Below, in pieces: positions 35,401 through 42,255 of a stretch of 64,000 bases of DNA; positions within the stretch are counted from its first letter, which is position 1, and the number at the start of each line of letters is the position of its first letter. This DNA is from JAEUUM01 sp038326165 (GTDB lineage Bacteria; Bacteroidota; Bacteroidia; Chitinophagales; Saprospiraceae), in NCBI GenBank assembly GCA_038326165.1, contig JBBQJT010000012.1, positions 1 through 64,000 on the forward strand, given 5' to 3'. The notes below the pieces were generated by a model. That model ran no database searches and had not been told where the DNA came from. It saw only the letters and a list, made by a program, of their open reading frames with translations. Made by a program: the position numbers and the translations under genes.

Positions 35401-38400
35401 CCACCTACTACTAAACCTTTGTTGTAAGATCCAATTGCTGGAATCTTAGGAACACACTGGAAGAATGCAGGAGATTTGATTTGGAAGCTATTCCAAATGT
35501 TGATGTCATAAGCTTGATCGTTGAATACTACATTGATGTCTTCACCATATTGGTTAGGGCAAGAGTTAGTAGTCATTACAGTTGATCTCACACCGAATGG
35601 AGAAATCAAAGCGATTTCCAATTGGTTTGTGAAACCGTGTGTGATATCAAGGCCTAAATCTAGATCTCTGATGATAGCTCCCTTAGGGAACCCTTCAACA
35701 TCTAGAGGGAACTGGTATCTTTTAGCATAGATTTCTGAAATCTTAGCATCGATTACGTTAGTTACAATTGTAGTATCTAAGTTAGTTGGAGTATAAGGCT
35801 GACCGCACCATACTGTGATATCCGGAGGACACACGACAGTAGGACGGATCTTGTCTTCAACAAGAACAACTGACCAACAAGTGTTGATGTTACCATCTAA
35901 GTCAATAACTCTCAATTCAACAGTTACATCTTGTCCACCTTTTGCATCGCAGCAGTAGAAAGGAACTGTAGGACCGAATGGAGTTGCATCATTACCTTGA
36001 CACTTAGGATTGTCTAAACGACGTGCAAGGAACGTTACCGGACCACACTCATCATAAGAACCATCATCAAATGCTTCAGCAGCAACAACAGTTACAGAAT
36101 CAGTCAAAGATACATTGTGCTTATCATCACAAACTGCAACTGGAGCTTCATCATCCTTGATCTGCTTAACAACAGTGCAAAAAGAGATGTTACCACAATC
36201 ATCAGTAGCTGTATAAGTAAACGTGTAAGTACCAGTAGGAAGTTCTAGTTCGAAGAAACCGTCAGCTCCTGGATCTGTAGCAGAGTAAAGGATACCTTTA
36301 GCATCAACTGTTGAAACTACAACATCAATGTTATTGAAAGTAGAACAGTTGTCAGATATAGGAATCCAAGGCAATTGAACCAAAGCCAAACAGCCGTTGT
36401 ATTGGTTAGGCTTGGTGTAACCGATAACATTGATTTGTGCAGGCGTAGGACATACGAAGTCTGGACCGAACTTATCCAACAACTTAATTATTTGTTGGTA
36501 AGTAGCGATCTGACCAGTACACCAGTCAAGTATTGTCCATGTACGAACAATTTTGTAAGAATTTTGACAAACTGGGATAACCAAGTCAACAAAAGTAGCT
36601 TGGATGTTACAACCAAGACCACCTGGACGACCAGTTACATCAGGAGTAGGGTATGCATCAGTACAATCCAATGCAGGCTCATCTAAATCATCATAGTTCG
36701 GAGGCAATACCAATGAACCAATAGTAGCTTTAGCAATATTGATGATTTGATTACACTGTGCCTTGTTACCACTGCAATCTTCAGCTACCCAAGTACGACG
36801 GATAGACTTGATGAAAGGACCAGTACACTGATTATCAAACAATGTAACGTCAGTGAAGTTAACAGCAGCAGTACAACAAGCATCAACATTGAAACCTGGA
36901 TCATAAAGAACACCTGACCACTGGAACTGTAGTTCAGAGAAGTTGATAGTTCCTGCAGCAACACCTGAAGCAGTAATAGAAATCTCTAAAGTCCATGTTC
37001 CGTTCAAGTTACCACCGTTGTTAAAATTCGCAAGGGCTTGAGCTGCACTAGCAACCAATTTAGAACCTTGGAATGTAGCAGCAGCACAACCAGCAGCAGG
37101 GATAGTTGGATTCAAACGAGCAAGTGGACCAGCAGGAGCTTGGTCATCAAAAGTTACATTTTCTGTAGTGTTTAAGTTACAACCAAATGGTGCAGGACCT
37201 GCATTGTCTTGAAGAGTAACTGATACACCGTTAGGAGCAGTCAATTTAGCCTCAACCAAACCAATCCATTGGTGTGTAATACGAAGTGGAACGTTCAAGT
37301 CAAAACCAGGTATTGGAGCACCTGTGTTAGGAAGACCAGCAACGTTGAAAGTAACAGCAACAGTTCCTACTGCACCAGTAGGTGTAGGTAGTGGAGTACC
37401 AGCAGCAGTCAGTTTACCAGTGAAAGCAGCACCAGGAATCAATTCAATTCCACATGGTACAGCTTGATCTACACAAGTCAACACTGGTGGCAACTTATCT
37501 TCAATAGAGATAGTACCCCAGCAAGAATTGCCAGTGTCAGGATCAATAACTTTTACAGTAAGTGTCTGTCCGATGTAAGCTTCGCCTACAAGCGGGCTAC
37601 CAGGTATCAATTTACCGTTTTGGTAAACTTCAACGATGTAATCATCATAACAACCGTAAGGACCACCTTCAAGAACGTCATCAGCACCAATTAGTGCTTC
37701 GCAATTCTCATCAAGAGATACTTGTACATTGTCATTACAACTTAGTTGTGATATAGGGTTAGGATACTCAAGTATAGTAACTCCGAAGTTCAACGTAGCA
37801 GCAGTACCGCAAACGTCAACAGCACTGAATCCTAGGTTAGTAGTACCACGTGGGAACAACCAAGTTGAACCACCTGGAGTCAACGGACCAGGACCAGCAG
37901 TTTGAATGATACCACCAGCACCACAAGCAGGATCACCTAGGCAAAGTGTTGTAGATAAAGTTTGGTAGTTAACTGCACCATCAAAAGTGAAGTTAGGGAA
38001 GTTCTGAGTGTACAAGAAAGCAGTCAATGAACCTGGAGTAATAGTCAAGTTAGCATCAGACTTAGGGAATACACCTGAAGCTGCTCCAAGGAATGGAGTA
38101 GAAAATGCACTACCGTTAGTAGATACGATGTGAACCGCACGAGTTTGACCCGGGTTAAGTGTTAAAGAACCAGCAGCACAAGCACCTGGCATAACTATCC
38201 GTTGCTGAGCAGCGTCACAAGCATCAGTTGATGTTCCAACAGAACCAGCAGCAATTGGAAGAGCACCCCATGTAGCCGCGTTAGCAGGAGCACCTACGAA
38301 AGTAGTGTTACCTGCACCTTGACGTACATAAACCGCAACGTTAGTAACAGCACCTACAGGATAGTTACCATCACGGATTGGATTCACTTCGAAACTTGTG

Positions 38401-39404
38401 ATAACCATCTGCTTGGTAGATGTGTTCGTTAAGTTGAACATAACACCATTCTGACGGAAAGTAGTTTGGCACTGAGTAGCCAATCCACCAGAAGCACAAG
38501 CAAATCCGCTACAAGAAGTAGCACAGATTTGGAAGTTAAGCGCCTTATCGCAATCTCCTGGATCCAAAACGATAGTTTGGTTAGCAGGAGGATTGTTAAA
38601 CTGAGGAGTAGCTGCACCAGTAACACCAAACTGTTGAGACATTACATAACCGTAGTTATTCAATGTAGTTAGTGTAACAATGTTCAAACCAGCGGGGAAC
38701 GTACCTGAGTAGTTACCAACTGAGTTAGGGTTACCAGCTGTAAGTGTAAGACCAACACCACCAACAGCACTTACGCAAACCACACCACCCGTAGATGATG
38801 TAATAGCAGCAAATGTGCCAGGGGCAGCAGTACAAGCAGGAACAGGAATAGCAATTGACAAGTTCAAAAGCGGAGCGTCCACAAACGTTGAAGTTGTAGC
38901 AGGGATGTTCGGCTGAGCAGGTGTAGGTGTAGATCCACCAGCACCAGGGCCATTCGGGTTAGTTGGAGCCAATACTACTGGTCCAGCACCGCCGTTAAGC
39001 CATACTTGTGAGAAAATAGGAGTTCCTGTAGGAACAGGACAACCAGCTGCATTTGGAGCAGGGGCCAAAGAAGCTTGGTTAAGTAGTCCAGCATCGTTCC
39101 AACCGTCACCGAATGTATCGGTACCAGTGAACGTGTAAGCACCACCAGCAGCAGCAAGACCAATGTTAAGAGCTGCAGGAGCTCCATTGTTAGGCACGCT
39201 GATAGGTGTAGTGATACCAGCACCGTTTAACGAGTAACCTACTTCCGCCGGAAAGAAACCCGAAGAAACTACGTTAAGTCGCGCACTAACGGTACGAGCA
39301 GGCACAGGAGTACCAGGAGCAAATTGTGCAAACGTTGATGTTCCGAAGAAACAACACGTTATCACAGCTACCAATACACGCAGTGTAGAGTTCATTTTTT
39401 TCAT
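32433..39404 (-). CDS. Giant T9SS surface protein 2 (2323 aa), paralogue of the 4676-aa protein
   Basis: A signal peptide ends near FGTSTFAQ. The N-terminal ~265 residues are distinct (APGTPVPARTVSARLNVVSS). From about residue 278 (NQTIVLDPGDCDKALNFQIC) the protein follows the C-terminal ~2000 residues of giant 1: a conserved block (LEGGPYGCYDDYIVEVYQNG), P-domain-like blocks, a dockerin-like pair whose second loop has lost calcium ligands (DVNKSKQISAADL), a cohesin-like domain (GQEVKVNFTAKDFTNIAGY) and a T9SS type-A domain ending KKMIIID. Many stretches are nearly identical in DNA as well, which indicates a fairly recent duplication. Its codons lean to C-ending AAC/GAC and to GGT, GCT, CGT and GTT more than giant 1, consistent with high expression. 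Function is presumably structural or adhesive. Confidence 0.9.
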   Translation of the reverse strand: MKKMNSTLRVLVAVITCCFFGTSTFAQFAPGTPVPARTVSARLNVVSSGFFPAEVGYSLNGAGITTPISVPNNGAPAALNIGLAAAGGAYTFTGTDTFGDGWNDAGLLNQASLAPAPNAAGCPVPTGTPIFSQVWLNGGAGPVVLAPTNPNGPGAGGSTPTPAQPNIPATTSTFVDAPLLNLSIAIPVPACTAAPGTFAAITSSTGGVVCVSAVGGVGLTLTAGNPNSVGNYSGTFPAGLNIVTLTTLNNYGYVMSQQFGVTGAATPQFNNPPANQTIVLDPGDCDKALNFQICATSCSGFACASGGLATQCQTTFRQNGVMFNLTNTSTKQMVITSFEVNPIRDGNYPVGAVTNVAVYVRQGAGNTTFVGAPANAATWGALPIAAGSVGTSTDACDAAQQRIVMPGACAAGSLTLNPGQTRAVHIVSTNGSAFSTPFLGAASGVFPKSDANLTITPGSLTAFLYTQNFPNFTFDGAVNYQTLSTTLCLGDPACGAGGIIQTAGPGPLTPGGSTWLFPRGTTNLGFSAVDVCGTAATLNFGVTILEYPNPISQLSCNDNVQVSLDENCEALIGADDVLEGGPYGCYDDYIVEVYQNGKLIPGSPLVGEAYIGQTLTVKVIDPDTGNSCWGTISIEDKLPPVLTCVDQAVPCGIELIPGAAFTGKLTAAGTPLPTPTGAVGTVAVTFNVAGLPNTGAPIPGFDLNVPLRITHQWIGLVEAKLTAPNGVSVTLQDNAGPAPFGCNLNTTENVTFDDQAPAGPLARLNPTIPAAGCAAATFQGSKLVASAAQALANFNNGGNLNGTWTLEISITASGVAAGTINFSELQFQWSGVLYDPGFNVDACCTAAVNFTDVTLFDNQCTGPFIKSIRRTWVAEDCSGNKAQCNQIINIAKATIGSLVLPPNYDDLDEPALDCTDAYPTPDVTGRPGGLGCNIQATFVDLVIPVCQNSYKIVRTWTILDWCTGQIATYQQIIKLLDKFGPDFVCPTPAQINVIGYTKPNQYNGCLALVQLPWIPISDNCSTFNNIDVVVSTVDAKGILYSATDPGADGFFELELPTGTYTFTYTATDDCGNISFCTVVKQIKDDEAPVAVCDDKHNVSLTDSVTVVAAEAFDDGSYDECGPVTFLARRLDNPKCQGNDATPFGPTVPFYCCDAKGGQDVTVELRVIDLDGNINTCWSVVLVEDKIRPTVVCPPDITVWCGQPYTPTNLDTTIVTNVIDAKISEIYAKRYQFPLDVEGFPKGAIIRDLDLGLDITHGFTNQLEIALISPFGVRSTVMTTNSCPNQYGEDINVVFNDQAYDINIWNSFQIKSPAFFQCVPKIPAIGSYNKGLVVGGSDNGVNYTVGQMRTQADKLKVFNGFPLNNENFKLLFANVQFNEINANTNRLSSFEIFNLLNALGLTTGQRITLRYDSNTGGPINALEVGSYYIFRVVDAFTIELLPENGTDIVSVPVGSSHKFEFSTTWVLQVYDNAPLAGGKVNQVDLHITWGLPTALRPTAKDNTEACGIMFTWTDLDQPDPCYNNVIRRRWVATDMFTNSRACIQRVSFEDETPLVVQFPCDVTVTCGPNGTVSLAGFDINTYLADKANQPLHSGDCESVGIEPIIHELTVVPDACRKYIVKWKVIDWCEYDKNVTTQTPGGIALSFADLQEWFPTLPWHNQCNYFIPGFPFNILAFEDDGDGYFEHTQYIKLIDTSKPVITNKDTTICSYGPCQENVTLTANATDVCTPSTSLTYRYVVDAFNDGTNDITSPFNVNSPIFNATVPFGKHRITWTVTDGCGNFSTSSYIFFVKDCKKPTPICINGLSAPNMPVQKMVSIWASDWVSNSSVDNCCATADLVYRVEKTKTSNGVDVPTTTVVTFDCTELGSQPVRVWAGDCGYDENGNGTIEDSERNWDFCETFILITDNDGVCPNVPMAAVVGTTETETGKAVTGVNLTAGSYNLTSASNGQFSFLLPTQQAYTIVPVKDVNPLNGVNTLDVINITNHILGKKALGSPYQMIAADVNKSKQISAADLVQIRQLILNITTEFSNNTSWRFVDKAYKFTTNNPLSENFPEVIQINKLTTATSANFISVKVGDVTNNANGSNATGDNETRSANKLTLATADQDVAAGQEVKVNFTAKDFTNIAGYQFTIGFDVDALDFVGIEGVAADITGENFGLTHLENGKITTSWNGKSITTLSDNEVLFTVTFKANKSAKLSQAISVNSSLTPAMAFDANEEAMDVALVFNNNNGTVTSNNFALYQNEPNPFKEFTTIKFDLPEASKATLTIYDVTGKVVKAINGDFAKGSNLVRIERSEIPAAGTMYYQLDTDTNSAVKKMIIID

Positions 39405-39454
39405 GAGATTAGTGTGTTTTGATTAAAATTTTTGAATGCATAGATTGTTGTTGC

Positions 39455-39907
39455 TTAGAAAGTTACATTAAGGCGAGCGTTGGCAAGCGCAGCATCAACA
39501 TTTGAACCTTGTGGAAGTCCATTGTCTGGATCTGCCGCGATAAGGTTGTTGATGAGCGTACCGACAGCTTCCAATGCAGCTTGATCAGCAGCAGCAACCG
39601 TAGCACCGTTGTTCAATAACTGAAGAGCAGTAGTGGCATAAGTACCTCTAACTGAATATTCAGCTTTTTGAACAGGCGTTGGGTTTGGAAAATTTGGCGC
39701 TTGGCTAAACATGTCAGCACGGTAAGCGGTCAAATTAGAAATAGCCGTAGCAGCATCTCGGTAGTTCGCTGGATTTGGATTTTTAGAAGAAGCATAAGCT
39801 TGAGCAGAAACGCTGTTCGTAGCAAGCAATGCAACTACTACCAATACAAAACCTAGAACATACTTCTGAAGGCGCAAAGCGGCAACTTCGAAATTCGTCT
39901 GTTTCAT
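39455..39907 (-). CDS. Small secreted alpha-helical protein preceding giant protein 2
   Basis: 150 aa starting at ATG 39907. A signal peptide (YVLGFVLVVVALLATNSVSA) ends before QAYASSK. The mature part is Ala/Asn-rich and predicted helical, without cysteine. It sits 50 bp before the 2323-aa giant gene on the same transcript. By position, size and AQAY cleavage context it is the counterpart of the 148-aa protein of unit 1, although sequence similarity between the mature parts is weak. No known domain was recognised. Confidence 0.8.
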   Translation of the reverse strand: MKQTNFEVAALRLQKYVLGFVLVVVALLATNSVSAQAYASSKNPNPANYRDAATAISNLTAYRADMFSQAPNFPNPTPVQKAEYSVRGTYATTALQLLNNGATVAAADQAALEAVGTLINNLIAADPDNGLPQGSNVDAALANARLNVTF

Positions 39908-40460
39908 AAGATTGATAATTTGGTTAAAAAAAAATAAGGTTAAAAAATCCGTTTAATTGAGTCCATACAAATTCCTGATCATCCCCTCGCGGAGACATTC
40001 GGTTTTTGAAAATGTATAGTCTTGAGTCAAGAAAAAATATCGTAAAATGACCAATTGAGGTCAAGACGATAAAGATCCTTGTGAAAGCGTTACAGCCAGC
40101 TTGCGCCAGTGTAAATGGTTTATTTTGTAATTTCCCTAAATCAGAGCGGTGGGAATCGGTTGTGGGAGAATGTCCAGTATGGACGTTTTCGGTTTATAGG
40201 GAATGCTCTGAATGTAAATTAGTCCTTTGGGAAGGACAAAGATGCAGACTTTTCTATTTTATGTCTATACCTCGATACGGGTATATTTGAAATAAAATAA
40301 TGTTCACAAGTATTGTTAATCAGTTTTCTGAGAAGGTAGTGTGTGGGTGGGAAACAATGGATGTAAGGTAGTAGATATGATATGTTCAATTCAGGGTATT
40401 ATTATTCAACGGGCATCCAAGGTGTAAGTAAGTAACTTTCGTACTGTGTGTAATAGAGGA
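39908..40460 (-). promoter_or_regulatory. Very long 5' leader of unit 2
   Basis: About 545 nt lie between the predicted start site (near 40454) and the ATG at 39907. I see no convincing coding region; a plus-strand frame at 40081-40290 has no start context and lies antisense in the leader. A regulatory RNA function or a second internal promoter are both possible. Confidence 0.5.
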
Positions 40461-40491
40461 CAAAGGTAAGTGCTTTTTTATTCTTTGCAAA
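40461..40491 (-). promoter_or_regulatory. Consensus promoter of unit 2 (small protein plus 2323-aa giant)
   Basis: Minus strand: TTTG (40491-40488), a 19-nt spacer, TACCTTTG (40468-40461). It matches the published Bacteroidota consensus TTTG-N19-TAnnTTTG at every defined position, so a strong promoter is expected. Confidence 0.8.
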
Positions 40492-40551
40492 TTTTTATTA
40501 AAAAAAATTTTAACGTTCTCTTTACATTTATGCAAAGAGCGTTCCAATTTT

Positions 40552-41187
40552 CTACTTAGCTGATTTAATTATTTTTGTATTTGAAATTTTCATACTGATT
40601 TTGCCTGAGTCGTCCTTGCTGTTGGCCGCATTCTTGAATGCTACAAGATTGAGCGCGGGACACAAAGGCTCCAATGCAGTAACCAGGGACTGCTTGCGTT
40701 GTTCCCATAAGTTTGCATCTTTAGTATGAAGATCCATTTCAAATCGAATATTGATACTGCTGTTGATTGTTTGAGCAAGATGATTGACTTCATCGTATTC
40801 CTTACCTTTTAGTTCCGCACCTGCAAACTTCAGATGCTTTGCTGTAAACTCTTGATTGAATTCATTTGGATTAATCCTAAGGTAAGATATGAATTGTTCC
40901 CCCAATGATCCATTTTCAAGAGTGGTATTCATCAAAAATTTTCTGGAGTCAAGAAGCGCTACTTTTCTTTTGATGGGAATGGTGTCCAATGTTTTGCCAT
41001 AGGACTTTCTCATTTGTGGATATTTGTTGAACACTTCGTTTGTATCCACTCCAGCATAGTAGTCATTGGATGCTGAAGTTTCAGCTACTGTTGAATCTGT
41101 TGATTGCTTTTTGACTGCTTCTTTGGCAGGCTTTGAGCAAGAGGCTGTTATTATGAGCAAACTGGTAACAAAGCTAAGCGTCTTCAT
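40552..41187 (-). CDS. Hypothetical lipoprotein (211 aa)
   Basis: Starting at ATG 41187 gives MKTLSFVTSLLIITASCSKP, a lipoprotein signal with the lipobox ITAS-C. An upstream in-frame TTG would put 16 residues before it and spoil the signal. A low-complexity linker rich in Lys, Ser and Thr follows, then a soluble domain without motifs I recognise (KYPQMRKSYGKTLDTIPIKR, LWEQRKQSLVTALEPLCPAL). The domain looks mixed alpha/beta. It lies about 140 bp downstream of the LPLAT gene and may be co-transcribed with it. It converges with nothing and ends close to the unit 2 promoter. Confidence 0.75.
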   Translation of the reverse strand: MKTLSFVTSLLIITASCSKPAKEAVKKQSTDSTVAETSASNDYYAGVDTNEVFNKYPQMRKSYGKTLDTIPIKRKVALLDSRKFLMNTTLENGSLGEQFISYLRINPNEFNQEFTAKHLKFAGAELKGKEYDEVNHLAQTINSSINIRFEMDLHTKDANLWEQRKQSLVTALEPLCPALNLVAFKNAANSKDDSGKISMKISNTKIIKSAK

Positions 41188-41324
41188 AGGATAGGAATTT
41201 TTGCTTAAAACGCAGTCTTTTACAATTGGTTTCAATTACCGATGGTAATTATCATGAAATGTGTGTGAAAATGCATCAGGAATGTAAAATCGCCGATGGC
41301 TTCAAAAATGACGAAAGATTGAAC

Positions 41325-42191
41325 CTAGCGGTGGTGTTTCCATCTTTTGTGGGACCACAACCATTCCTCAGGCTTTTCACGAATAACAGATTCGACTTTC
41401 TTGGCGAACCGACCAACCAACTCACCAAGCTCCAACGATTCATTCAATTCTGCCAATTGCGAACAGAACACTTGATAATACCCTCTTTTGATCCTGCGGA
41501 TATCTACATAAAATACTGGCCATCTCAACACCTGATTGAATTGATCAACGCCCGATATGAAAGCAGTATCCTGGCCCAAAAAATCCAGCCACACTGCATG
41601 CTTTGAACTTGATGGACTTTGATCAGACATATATATATAGCATCTGCCATCATCAACGAGGTTGTTCATCGCCTCTCTTGCATCCTTTGTTTCCAAAAGA
41701 ACGATACCAAATCTGCTTCTTCGTCTCTTGGTATATGCTTCAATATATTTATTGTGAATCCTTTTGTAAACACCTACTGGCACATGTGCAGTAAACCTAG
41801 CCCATATCAACACTCCCCATTCCCAGTTGCCAAAATGCGCCGAGTAAGCAAAGATGGATTGATGATTGACCATGTGTTCATCCATTATTTCATGATTCAA
41901 AAATTGGAATCTTTCCTTCAACTCAGCCTCTGTCATGCTAAATCCTCTCAAACTTTCAATAAAAATGTCAGCTAGATGCTTGAAGAATGCTTTGGTAATC
42001 CTATCGAGTTCCGCAGTACTTTTGTCCGGAAAGGATCGACTCAGATTGTCTTGAACTACCTTGCGACGATATCCGAGCAAGTAAAACAAAACATGATACA
42101 GCAGGGTGGAAAGCATGTACACTGCCGACCAAGGAAGAATACCAACCAAGAAAACAAAAACTCTAAAAAAAAGATAAGTCAAGTATTTCAT
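41325..42191 (-). CDS. Lysophospholipid/lipid A acyltransferase (LpxL/HtrB family)
   Basis: A 288-aa membrane-associated acyltransferase. An N-terminal hydrophobic anchor (about 5-40) is followed by the family start pattern GYRRKVVQDNLSRSFPDKS and the catalytic H-x4-E motif HFGNWE (H119, E124). The block YIYMSDQSPS and the C-terminal EKPEEWLWSHKRWKHH are diagnostic for the lipid A late-acyltransferase family (LPLAT superfamily). It should transfer a secondary acyl chain to lipid A, or an acyl chain to an aminolipid, at the inner membrane. The start codon is 64 bp from the divergent GH92 gene. Confidence 0.92.
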   Translation of the reverse strand: MKYLTYLFFRVFVFLVGILPWSAVYMLSTLLYHVLFYLLGYRRKVVQDNLSRSFPDKSTAELDRITKAFFKHLADIFIESLRGFSMTEAELKERFQFLNHEIMDEHMVNHQSIFAYSAHFGNWEWGVLIWARFTAHVPVGVYKRIHNKYIEAYTKRRRSRFGIVLLETKDAREAMNNLVDDGRCYIYMSDQSPSSSKHAVWLDFLGQDTAFISGVDQFNQVLRWPVFYVDIRRIKRGYYQVFCSQLAELNESLELGELVGRFAKKVESVIREKPEEWLWSHKRWKHHR

Positions 42192-42255
42192 GAAAAATCA
42201 ACTACTGTTAAGCGACAAAATTACTACTTTGGTCTTCTGATTCATATACATTGAC

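Noticed and set aside
40081..40290. A 69-codon plus-strand open frame in the unit 2 leader
   Set aside because: Starts with GTG, has no promoter or family resemblance, and is antisense to the leader.
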